Assembly (NCBI GenBank): GCA_016303095.1
Contig: JAEDMH010000032.1
Span: 1-20,023 of the forward strand
DNA: 20,023 nucleotides
Direction of reading: 5' to 3'
DNA from: Lentisphaeria bacterium
Lineage (GTDB): Bacteria; Verrucomicrobiota; Lentisphaeria; Oligosphaerales; Oligosphaeraceae
Shown here piece by piece: positions 1 to 6,854 of this stretch. The stretch's first letter is position 1; the number at the start of each line of letters is the position of its first letter. The translations under genes and the position numbers were made by a program. Under the pieces are notes generated by a model. The model saw only the letters and a list, made by a program, of their open reading frames with translations, made no database searches and was not told where the DNA came from.

Positions 1-16
1 CCAAAAAAAGAACCCA

Positions 17-80
17 GGGCGGAGCATGCCGGCATGCTCTGCCCCCTCCGTGCTCTCCGTGTTTTATCTCCGTGCGCGAC
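17..80 (-). repeat. CACGGAG-type dispersed repeat, copy 1, with strong palindrome
   Basis: Read on the minus strand, this stretch has three CACGGAG words at short intervals, followed by a near-perfect 28-base palindrome at 17-44. The inner 18 bases (22-39, GAGCATGCCGGCATGCTC) are a perfect inverted repeat. Four further pairs flank them outside one G-T mismatch. On the minus strand the hairpin is followed, seven bases on, by a run of seven T (plus-strand A at 3-9), so it could end transcription leftward. The same words recur on the plus strand at 9670-9821 and 19572-20023. No coding gene is visible in 1-252. Function is unknown. Confidence 0.6.
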
Positions 81-160
81 CTGTTTGAGGTTGTGTCCGA
101 GGGGGGGGGATTTTCCCTGGGTTTTTCTCTATGGGGGCACCATATTTCCCTGGGGATTCC

Positions 161-187
161 GTTATATTATTGCCATCGTTCGATGGC
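161..187 (+). promoter_or_regulatory. AT-rich box plus perfect inverted repeat upstream of the hypothetical gene
   Basis: GTTATATTAT at 161-170 stands out as AT-rich in GC-rich surroundings and contains TATATT, a fair -10 match. No convincing -35 lies 16-18 bases upstream. Directly after it is GCCATCG-TT-CGATGGC (172-187), a 7-base perfect inverted repeat. It could be an operator or a hairpin at the start of the mRNA. The start codon at 253 is about 65 bases further on. The assignment is an inference from composition and symmetry. Confidence 0.35.
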
Positions 188-252
188 CTCCCCGGAAGCC
201 GATTCTAGGGGAGGAGTTTGTTTTTTGGGGGAAAAACTCAACTGGGAGAACC

Positions 253-693
253 ATGGGCAACAACAACGCACTTAAGGCCGTTGGCGCCGTGATCGTCATC
301 TTTCTTGCTGGCGGTCTGATTGTCTGGCAGCTGATGGGAACGAAAAAGACATCCACTGTAACCTCGGAGATGAAACAGCAGGTTTCTCAGGAGCAGAAGG
401 AGGTCTTGGAGGTGATGACGGCGGCCGTGGAGGCCGCGGGGAAATCCGGTTGGGCCGCCACGGGGCGTTATTGGGCGCCCAACGCCTTGAACAGTGCTAT
501 GAAGAAGAAGTTGACCCAGGTCTTCGGCAAAGGGGTGGACGATCCGCAAGTGATCCTTGGGGGCAATGTGGGGCGAGACGGAGAGAGCGGCATGCAGTCC
601 GTGACCTTTGCATACCAGGGCAAGACCTATGCCTTCTACCTTCTGAAGGACAAGAAGGGGAAGTATCTCATCAAGGACTTTGGCACCTGGTAA
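253..693 (+). CDS. membrane-anchored hypothetical protein, 146 aa
   Basis: I do not recognise this family. The ATG at 253 is chosen because GGGAG lies four bases upstream and because the protein then begins with a short polar N-terminus and one membrane helix (about residues 8-29). The reading frame is open further upstream, but that part runs through the repeat and is not protein-like. After the helix comes a charged, probably helical segment (about 35-65, many K, E and Q) and then a small C-terminal domain ending in an alternating pattern (VTFAYQGKTYAFYLLKDKKG) that suggests beta strands. The most likely topology is a single N-terminal anchor with the rest outside the cytoplasm. The beta-rich end resembles small NTF2-like or DUF4878-type domains, but this is a guess. 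It stands alone, 62 bases before folP. Confidence 0.7.
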   Translation: MGNNNALKAVGAVIVIFLAGGLIVWQLMGTKKTSTVTSEMKQQVSQEQKEVLEVMTAAVEAAGKSGWAATGRYWAPNALNSAMKKKLTQVFGKGVDDPQVILGGNVGRDGESGMQSVTFAYQGKTYAFYLLKDKKGKYLIKDFGTW

Positions 694-755
694 ATCGAGC
701 CTTGCGTTTCTTTTGCGCCCTCCTCCTTTGAGGATGAGAGCGCGCCTTCTCCTCC

Positions 756-1592
756 ATGCTTTCCCAGCCTTCCCGTCCCGCCCGTTTCCTCCACCGTCGG
801 GGGAGTCTCTCCTTTGTTCCGGGAATGCCTCTTCTCATGGGGATTCTCAATGTCACCCCCGACTCCTTTTCGGACGGGGGGCGCTTTGATACCCTGGAGA
901 CGGCCCTGGCCCAGGCCCGGCGTCTGTGGGAGGAAGGGGCGGACATTTTGGACGTGGGGGGGGAATCCACCCGTCCCGGGTTTCACGGGGTTTCCGCCCA
1001 GGAAGAATGGGAACGGGTGGGACCGGTGATCCGCGCCCTTCGAGAGATTTCCCCGGTTCCCATTTCCGTGGACACCTCCAAGGGGGCGGTGGCTCGGGCT
1101 GCCTTGGAGGCGGGGGCGGACATCGTGAACGATGTCACGGCCTGTCGGGATCCGGAGATGCTTTCCGTGTTGGCGGAGTATCGTCCTGGCGTGGTGTTGA
1201 TGGACGACCTTCCTTTGGCGTCGGGGTTTTTTGCTGTGGATGTGGTGCGGGAGCGTCTTCGGGAGCGTCGCCGGGTGGTCATGGAGGCCACGGGGCTGGG
1301 GGAGGCCGCTTTCCTTTTGGATCCCGGGGTGGGGTTTGGGAAGGATCTGGCCCAGAACCTCCAATGCATTCGCCATGCCTCGGAGTTCGCCTTGGGGAAG
1401 AGCGGGGTGCTTCTGGGGGTTTCTCGGAAATCGTACATTGGGCGGGTGACGGGGGAGAGTTCTCCGGGGCGTCGTCTGCCGGGCACCTTGGCCAGTGCCT
1501 TAGTGGCGGGGGAGGTGCAGGTTCTTCGGGTGCATGACGTGGGAGAGCATCGGCAGGCCCTTTGGGTGGCCAAGGCGATTCAGGAATCGTGA
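756..1592 (+). CDS. folP: dihydropteroate synthase
   Basis: Dihydropteroate synthase joins p-aminobenzoate to 6-hydroxymethyl-dihydropterin diphosphate in cytoplasmic folate synthesis. The 278 aa length is normal. Family motifs are clear: MGILNVTPDSFSDGG (residues 28-42), GADILDVGGESTRPG (61-75), SVDTSKG (104-110), DPGVGFGKDLAQN (189-201), GVSRKS (221-226) and RVHDV (258-262). The ATG at 756 has no Shine-Dalgarno. It is preferred over ATG 825 or 837 because the preceding residues resemble the usual first strand. One oddity is that the loop normally reading LMHMxGxP appears as LMDDLPLASG (148-157), so the usual His is Asp and the loop looks short. Glycine codons here are almost all GGG. The stop overlaps the GTG start of the next gene, so translation is probably coupled. 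Confidence 0.95.
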   Translation: MLSQPSRPARFLHRRGSLSFVPGMPLLMGILNVTPDSFSDGGRFDTLETALAQARRLWEEGADILDVGGESTRPGFHGVSAQEEWERVGPVIRALREISPVPISVDTSKGAVARAALEAGADIVNDVTACRDPEMLSVLAEYRPGVVLMDDLPLASGFFAVDVVRERLRERRRVVMEATGLGEAAFLLDPGVGFGKDLAQNLQCIRHASEFALGKSGVLLGVSRKSYIGRVTGESSPGRRLPGTLASALVAGEVQVLRVHDVGEHRQALWVAKAIQES

Positions 1593-2551
1593 ATACTTTT
1601 GTATCCATCTTGAAGCAGCTCCTGGAGCTTCTGGCCTATCCCTTGGAATTGGCGGTGCTGACCTTGGTCTATTGGATGATTCTGCGGGCGTGGCGTCACA
1701 CCCGTTCCATCCAGACCCTGGGGGGAATCGTGGTCATCTGCTTTGTGGTGAGCACCCTGACCCGGATGTTGAAATTCCCGGCGCTTGCCGTGATGGTCAA
1801 TTGGCTCCTGACCTTCATGCCCTTCGCCATCCTGGTGATCTTCAGCGAGGAAATCCGTCGCCTCCTGAGCCATCCCGCCATCTTTTTCAGCCGCTGGTAT
1901 CTGGGCATCCGGGCCCGCCGAAACCTCTCTCGCCAGAAGGAGCAGGTGGAGGCGGGGGTGGACGAGATGATGAAGGCCGTCTGCTGTCTGACGCCCCAGC
2001 CCCCGTGGCGAAACTATCTCCAGGATCGCTATCATCTGGACATGGAGGAGGAGCGTCTAGGACGGGGAACCACCGGTGCCCTGTTGGCCATCGAGGGGGT
2101 GACCGGGTTAGCCGAGTATCAGGAGACGGGAGTGGAGCTGGATTGCGCCATGAACTACCGGCTCCTGCGCACCATCTTCTATTCCGGTACCGCCCTCCAT
2201 GACGGAGGGGTCATCTTGCGCATGAGCCGCAACGGTCTGCGGATCACGGCGGCGGGATGTCGCTTTCCCCAGGGAAGAGGCTTGGGAGAGGGGCCCATCC
2301 ACACCCGCCAGAATGCCGTGCGGGGCATGGCGGAGCGCACCGACGCCTTTGTCCTCATGATCTCCGAAGAGACCGGGAGTGTTTTGATGCCCGATGAGGT
2401 CGACCGGACGCGAATCCATCGCCTTTCCTCTCCCGGGGAACTGCGGGAGGCCTTGCTGGGCTTCTTCCAAAACCATCTCTTGCGGAGTGGCGGAGCCCCG
2501 CAGCGCCCGTCGGAGGAGAGCGGCAGACAGGAGGAGGGGACGGCGGAATGA
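1589..2551 (+). CDS. dacA: membrane diadenylate cyclase-like protein (CdaA/DacA family) with altered catalytic motif
   Basis: CdaA enzymes make the second messenger c-di-AMP from two ATP at the inner membrane. The start is taken as GTG 1589, which overlaps the folP stop (GTGA) and has AGGA just upstream, giving 320 aa. Three membrane helices (about 17-35, 43-61, 65-85) precede a basic linker and a DisA_N domain. Family features seen are GALLAIEGVTGLAEYQETG (163-181), LHDGGVIL (203-210, usually HDGA) and ISEETG (258-263). The usual GTRHRAA motif aligns with HTRQNAV (238-244), so RHR reads RQN. There is also an insertion of about 25 residues (134-160) between the linker and the first strand. 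Family membership is firm. Whether it still makes c-di-AMP is open. The next gene is its normal partner. Confidence 0.9.
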   Translation: MNTFVSILKQLLELLAYPLELAVLTLVYWMILRAWRHTRSIQTLGGIVVICFVVSTLTRMLKFPALAVMVNWLLTFMPFAILVIFSEEIRRLLSHPAIFFSRWYLGIRARRNLSRQKEQVEAGVDEMMKAVCCLTPQPPWRNYLQDRYHLDMEEERLGRGTTGALLAIEGVTGLAEYQETGVELDCAMNYRLLRTIFYSGTALHDGGVILRMSRNGLRITAAGCRFPQGRGLGEGPIHTRQNAVRGMAERTDAFVLMISEETGSVLMPDEVDRTRIHRLSSPGELREALLGFFQNHLLRSGGAPQRPSEESGRQEEGTAE

Positions 2552-3681
2552 GTGCACTTCCCAACAACAAAAAAAGCGGGGAGGGCAATGGGTTTGCCCT
2601 GCGGTGGAAGTCGTGGATGCGCAAACTTCAGATGCTGGACATCTGGAGGATGATGGTGTCCTTTGGCCTGGCGGTGGCCACAGTCGTCCTGATCCGGCAG
2701 CAGAGCGCCTCCAGCGCCTACGCCGGCTGGAAGAGCGTGGGGCCGGTGGCGGTTCAGGCGCCCCAGGGAAATTGGGGAGGCGAGGTGCGGATTTTCGAGG
2801 GAGACTACACCGTGACCCTCCAGGTGTCGGTGGATGCCTTTCGTCGGGATACTGCATTCTCTGACAGAGATTTCAAGGTGAGCATGGATCCCGTGCGTCT
2901 GGGGGCGCTGATTCGCCAGGCGGGGCCGGGGAGTGGCATTCGCCAGGTGGAATACGAAGTTCATCCCTCGGATGTGCTGGAGAAGCCTGCGGGGGTGCAC
3001 ATTCGGGAGATTCGGGGGGGGAGGCTCCAGGTGCGCTACGAGTCGATGGTGAGCCGGGAGGTGCCCGTGCACCTTACCTTGGATCGTCGGGGGCAGCGGG
3101 AGGGCTGGACCTATGATTGCCGTCTGCTACAGGGGGGGGTGGTGACCGTTCGGGGGCCGGAGTCTGAGGTGGCGAACATCGTCAGTCTCGCCACGGAGCC
3201 CGTTTTGCTGCAGGACACCCGGGCCTACACGGGGATGGTGCGATTGCAGCCTCCCGCCAACGGGGAATTGCTCCAATACTCCCATACCCAAGTGGAGTAC
3301 GAGGTCCGCCCGGAGAAGAATACCATGGAGGAAGCCAGCCGGGCCTTCAACGACCTTTCGGTGTTTTTCCTCACGCGGGGGGAGAGTTTTCTCCATCCCC
3401 GTCTAGGCAACGGGGAATTCCCTCGGGTGAATGTGTATTTGAATGGCCCCTCCATGGTGCTCAAAAGCATGAACCCGGAGCAACTCCGGGTGATCTGCGA
3501 CCTGACCCCCTATACCCTGCCGGGAGGACAGAATGTCCGTCTCCAGGTCCAGGGGGTGCCCGCGGGAGTGCAGGTGACGGAGATTCTCCCCCGGGATACC
3601 CTTTCCCTGGAACTCTACGACATGCGGGAGCCTCTTCTGCCGGGGGTGGCCCCTGCCCCTGCCCCGGAGGCGGCCCCATGA
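2548..3681 (+). CDS. cdaR: YbbR-domain protein, CdaR-like regulator of the diadenylate cyclase
   Basis: CdaR-type proteins are anchored in the membrane, expose YbbR repeats outside the cytoplasm and modulate CdaA in Firmicutes. This 377 aa protein has a polar N-terminus, one membrane helix (about 34-50), then extracytoplasmic beta-rich repeats. The clearest YbbR signature is in the second repeat: LQVRYESMVSREVPVHL followed later by VTVRGPESEVANIVSLATEP. The C-terminal third is diverged, and the tail is rich in Ala and Pro. The ATG overlaps the cyclase stop as ATGA, and a GGAGGGG stretch lies about ten bases upstream, so the two proteins are probably made together. Sequence similarity is moderate. 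The gene pairing supports the call strongly. Confidence 0.85.
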   Translation: MSALPNNKKSGEGNGFALRWKSWMRKLQMLDIWRMMVSFGLAVATVVLIRQQSASSAYAGWKSVGPVAVQAPQGNWGGEVRIFEGDYTVTLQVSVDAFRRDTAFSDRDFKVSMDPVRLGALIRQAGPGSGIRQVEYEVHPSDVLEKPAGVHIREIRGGRLQVRYESMVSREVPVHLTLDRRGQREGWTYDCRLLQGGVVTVRGPESEVANIVSLATEPVLLQDTRAYTGMVRLQPPANGELLQYSHTQVEYEVRPEKNTMEEASRAFNDLSVFFLTRGESFLHPRLGNGEFPRVNVYLNGPSMVLKSMNPEQLRVICDLTPYTLPGGQNVRLQVQGVPAGVQVTEILPRDTLSLELYDMREPLLPGVAPAPAPEAAP

Positions 3682-4652
3682 GAACGGAGGAGTGGCCCCC
3701 GGAGGGGAATCTCCCTCCCTACGAGGAGGTGGCGTGCCAGCCGGTGGTGGTGGTGACAGGCCCCACGGCCACGGGAAAGACCCGCCTGGCGGTGGCTCTG
3801 GCCCGCCGTTTCCAGGGGGAGATTGTCAGCGTGGATTCCCGTCAAGTCTACCGGGGGATGGACTTGGGGACGGGCAAGGACCGGGAGGAATATGGGGAGG
3901 GGGCGTCCCGGGTGCCTGTGCATCTTTTGGATGTGGTGGAGCCGGGGGAGCGCTACGATTTGCATCGATACGGGGAGGCGGCACGCAGGGCCCTCCAGGA
4001 AATTCGGGGGCGGGGACACCTGCCCGTGCTGTGCGGGGGAACCCCCCTCTATCTGGTCGCTTTGCTGGAGGGGTATGAAATGGCCGGCGGCCCCCCGGAC
4101 GAGGCGTACCGCCGACAGCTGGAGGCCTTGCCCGAGGAAGAACTCCTGGCACGATTGCGACGGGAAGCCTCCCCCGCCTTGCTGGCCCGCACGGATGTCA
4201 CCCAGAGACGACGCATCATCCGCGCCTTGGAAATCGCCCGCAGCGGCGAACCCCTCCATCCCGTCCCCCCCTTGCGCCGAACGCTTCTCCTGGCTCCCCT
4301 CTTCTCCCGCTCAGAGGTCCGGGAACGTATCCTCCTACGCCTGGATGCCCGCCTGGAAGGGGGACTCCTCCAGGAGGTGGAGGGACTCCAAAAACGGGGC
4401 ATCTCCCCGGAACAATTGGAGTGGTTTGGCCTGGAATATCGATATGTGGGACGCTTCCTGGCAGGACAGCTGACCTACCAGGAGATGCGGGAGCAGTTGG
4501 TCACCCAAATCCGGCGCTTCGCCAAACGACAGGACATTTGGTTCCGAAAGATGGAGCGGGAGGGACATCCCATCCACTGGATCCCCCGGGGAGAGACGGA
4601 GGAGGCCACAACGCTGGTTCGGGCTTTTCTGACGGAGCAACCCTCAGTGTAG
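3678..4652 (+). CDS. miaA: tRNA dimethylallyltransferase
   Basis: MiaA transfers a dimethylallyl group to adenosine 37 of tRNAs that read codons starting with U. The 324 aa length is usual. Motifs are the P-loop GPTATGKT (27-34), VDSRQVYRGMDLGTGKD (about 51-67), the VHLLDVVEPGERYDLHRY segment and LCGGTPLYL, followed by the C-terminal RRF(A)KRQDIWFRK segment that contacts tRNA. It carries GTGKD where many MiaA proteins have GTAKP, which marks a variant MiaA group, so a second copy elsewhere would not be surprising. The ATG overlaps the cdaR stop (ATGA). It is the last gene of this run, and the sequence becomes AT-rich right after its stop. Confidence 0.95.
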   Translation: MRTEEWPPEGNLPPYEEVACQPVVVVTGPTATGKTRLAVALARRFQGEIVSVDSRQVYRGMDLGTGKDREEYGEGASRVPVHLLDVVEPGERYDLHRYGEAARRALQEIRGRGHLPVLCGGTPLYLVALLEGYEMAGGPPDEAYRRQLEALPEEELLARLRREASPALLARTDVTQRRRIIRALEIARSGEPLHPVPPLRRTLLLAPLFSRSEVRERILLRLDARLEGGLLQEVEGLQKRGISPEQLEWFGLEYRYVGRFLAGQLTYQEMREQLVTQIRRFAKRQDIWFRKMEREGHPIHWIPRGETEEATTLVRAFLTEQPSV

Positions 4653-4869
4653 AATATTCGTAATATACTCAGAATGAATAAGTTATGAATATTTGCGGGA
4701 AGAGTTTCCCCGAGGGGAGCCCCGGGAGGGAAACCCATCTTTCCGGGGTATATTAACCCCGTTTGTAGAGTCCTGCGGAGGACGGATTCCCGGGGCTTCT
4801 CTCCTTCCTTCCCCTCCCCTCTTTCTGCCCGGGGCGGAACGCCTTTCCCTTTTCCTCTCTTCTCCCTGC
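4652..4869 (+). promoter_or_regulatory. AT-rich island and pyrimidine-rich leader before the L,D-transpeptidase
   Basis: The first 40 bases are strongly AT-rich, unlike the rest of the window, and probably hold a promoter. GAATATTC at 4652-4659 is a perfect palindrome, and a close copy, GAATATTTG, sits at 4687-4695, which would fit a repeated operator. Two small stem-loops follow: GGGAA-gagt-TTCCC (4697-4710) and CGGGGT-atatta-ACCCCG (4744-4761). The 70 bases before the ATG are nearly all C and T with no Shine-Dalgarno. No clean -35/-10 pair was found. A protein reading from 4693 is open but looks unlike real protein until 4870. Confidence 0.4.
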
Positions 4870-5853
4870 ATGTACTGGTACATCAAATATCCCCTGATTC
4901 TCATCCTCGTGGTGGTTTGCCTGGGTTTGGCGGGATTGGTCTTGCGCTCCTGCCGCACAACGCCGTCGAACCCGCCCGAGGCGGCGCCTCCTCCGCAAGA
5001 GTTGTCTGTTCCCGGCGCACCGAGCGACGGGCTTCCCCGGGAGGAGCCAGGGCAGACTCTGGTGCCTCCCCCGCCCCCTGTTCCCGGGGTGGAGGAGCGT
5101 CTGGCGGCCGCCCGCCGGCAGTTGGACATGGGGATGCTGGAGGCCGCCCGGAAGCTGGCCCGCCAGGTCATAAAAATGGAGGGAGTGAAGGAGTTTGATC
5201 CCCTTTGGCGCCGGGCGGTGGAGATTCTCGACGATGCGGACAAGCGTTTGATGAACTCTTCGGCCCCTGCCCAGGAGAAGGGGTTCTATCGGGTGGTGCG
5301 GGGGGATTCCCTGGCCCGCATCGCCTCCCGCTACTACACCAGCGTGGGGGCCTTGATTCGCTGCAATGAAAGCCTGCACCGGGAGGATGGACGGGATCCC
5401 GTGATTCGCCCCAGCCAGACATTGAGCTACATTCAAGGCACCTGGTCCATTCGGGTCTCCAAACAGCACTTCCTCCTTCTCCTCTATCTGGATGGAGAAT
5501 TGTATCGCGTGTGGACCGTGGGCATTGGCAAGGAAAACCGCACCCCCTCCGGACGCTTCCTCATCACCGACAAGCTGACGGATCCCGCCTGGACCCCCCC
5601 GGGACGCTTCATCGCCGCCGGCGACCCGGAGAATGTGCTGGGGACCCGATGGCTGAAGTTGACGCCCACGGAGGGGACGGATCCCAGCCTGGAGGGCTAT
5701 GGCATCCACGGCACCACGGAGCCGGAGACGGTGGGCACCAGCTGTTCCGCAGGGTGCATTCGGATGCGCAACGAGGAGGTGGAGGAGCTTTTTGACTTCA
5801 TTCCCATGCCCGGGGGAAGCACTCCCCCTGTCCGGGTCTCCATCGAGGAATAG
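4870..5853 (+). CDS. membrane-anchored LysM plus L,D-transpeptidase (YkuD) protein
   Basis: L,D-transpeptidases cross-link peptidoglycan stem peptides or attach proteins to them. Starting at ATG 4870 gives 327 aa: a membrane helix (about 7-25), a Pro-rich linker (30-74), a helical segment resembling a TPR or coiled coil (75-130), a LysM-like domain (139-187, beginning YRVVRGDSLARIASRYY) and a YkuD domain (191-325). The catalytic region reads GYGIHGT (277-282) and SCSAGCIRM (291-299), with His280, Cys296 and Arg298 in place. The usual His of SHGC is Ala. The Cys at 28 is not in a good lipobox, so it is more likely a signal anchor than a lipoprotein. The start rests on the membrane helix, since no Shine-Dalgarno is visible. 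accA follows six bases later. Confidence 0.85.
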   Translation: MYWYIKYPLILILVVVCLGLAGLVLRSCRTTPSNPPEAAPPPQELSVPGAPSDGLPREEPGQTLVPPPPPVPGVEERLAAARRQLDMGMLEAARKLARQVIKMEGVKEFDPLWRRAVEILDDADKRLMNSSAPAQEKGFYRVVRGDSLARIASRYYTSVGALIRCNESLHREDGRDPVIRPSQTLSYIQGTWSIRVSKQHFLLLLYLDGELYRVWTVGIGKENRTPSGRFLITDKLTDPAWTPPGRFIAAGDPENVLGTRWLKLTPTEGTDPSLEGYGIHGTTEPETVGTSCSAGCIRMRNEEVEELFDFIPMPGGSTPPVRVSIEE

Positions 5854-5859
5854 GGCATC

Positions 5860-6819
5860 ATGGCGGAAGGAAATCTGGATTTTGCCGAACCTCTTCTGGA
5901 GCTGGTGCATCGGGCGGAGGCCCTGCAGCGCCATGCCCAGCAGAATCGGCTCCACATGGATGGGGAGCTGCGAACCCTGCTCCAGAACATTCAGCAGGTG
6001 GAGGAACTCTTCCAAAAGAACCTCACGCCCTGGCAGAAGGTGCGCCTGGCCCGCCATCCCCTGCGCCCCCATCCCCAATATTTCTGCCGGATGATCTTCT
6101 CCGATTTCCTGGAGTTCCATGGAGACCGGCGATACGGAGACGACTGGGCTGTGGGAGGCGGCTTCGCCATGCTGGGCACCCACCCGGTCATGGTGATCTT
6201 CACCCGAAAGGGCCATAATCTGGAACAGTATCTCCAAAACCACTTCGGATGCCCGGAACCCGAGGGCTACCGAAAGGCCCTCCGCTTGATGAAATTGGCG
6301 GAAAAGGCCCGGTGCCCCATCGTAACCCTGGTGGACACTCCCGGAGCCTACCCCGGAATCTCCGGCGGAGAACGGCATATCGGCGAGGCCATCGCCGTGA
6401 ATCTCCGGGAAATGTTCCGCCTGACGGTCCCCGTGGTCTGCGTCATCACCGGAGAGGGAGGATCCGGGGGAGCCCTGGGGCTGGCCGTGGGAAACAAGGT
6501 CCTTATGCTGGCCAATGCCTACTATTCCGTCATCACCCCGGAAGGATGCGCCGCCATCCTCTGGCGGGATGAAAACCGAACCGCCGACGCCGCCAAGGCC
6601 CTGAAACTCACCGCCGACGACCTCTTGAAACTCAACGTCATCGACGAAATCGTCCCGGAACCCCTGGGGGGCGCCCACTGCAATCCCGGCGCCGCCGCCG
6701 CTATCCTCAAGGCCGCCTTGGTGAGGGTGCTGAAACCTCTCTGGAAAAAGTCTCCCTCCCGGGTGAAAGACACCCGATATGACCGCTTCCGGAAAATGGG
6801 GATCTTTCAGGAGAAGTAG
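5860..6819 (+). CDS. accA: acetyl-CoA carboxylase carboxyltransferase subunit alpha
   Basis: AccA, with AccD, moves the carboxyl group from carboxybiotin to acetyl-CoA to make malonyl-CoA, the first committed step of fatty-acid synthesis. At 319 aa it has normal length. Recognisable segments are the N-terminal helices, LTPWQKVRLARHP, FSDFLEFHGDR, the VDTPGAYPGI loop, GEGGSGGALGL and the VITPEGCAAILWRD region. The ATG at 5860 has GAGGA upstream at a slightly long distance. It starts six bases after the transpeptidase stop, so both probably share a transcript. No accD is in the window. Glycine codons favour GGA, in contrast to the GGG-rich folP. The last 60 bases before the next region show only a weak 6-base hairpin (6829-6849) and no T run. 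Confidence 0.96.
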   Translation: MAEGNLDFAEPLLELVHRAEALQRHAQQNRLHMDGELRTLLQNIQQVEELFQKNLTPWQKVRLARHPLRPHPQYFCRMIFSDFLEFHGDRRYGDDWAVGGGFAMLGTHPVMVIFTRKGHNLEQYLQNHFGCPEPEGYRKALRLMKLAEKARCPIVTLVDTPGAYPGISGGERHIGEAIAVNLREMFRLTVPVVCVITGEGGSGGALGLAVGNKVLMLANAYYSVITPEGCAAILWRDENRTADAAKALKLTADDLLKLNVIDEIVPEPLGGAHCNPGAAAAILKAALVRVLKPLWKKSPSRVKDTRYDRFRKMGIFQEK

Positions 6820-6854
6820 ACGGGCGGGGGCAGGGCGTCAAATCCTGCCAATAG

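Noticed and set aside
34..252. N-terminal extension of the first hypothetical protein
   Set aside because: The frame is open but reads through the palindrome and CACGGAG repeat. ATG 253 has a Shine-Dalgarno-like site and a proper membrane helix after it.
4753..6678. Open frame of about 640 codons on the minus strand opposite the transpeptidase and accA
   Set aside because: It lies wholly against two well-supported genes, has no motif, and its composition is that expected from antisense reading.
6829..6849. Terminator after accA
   Set aside because: The stem is only six bases (GGCAGG/CCTGCC) with a nine-base loop and no T run after it.
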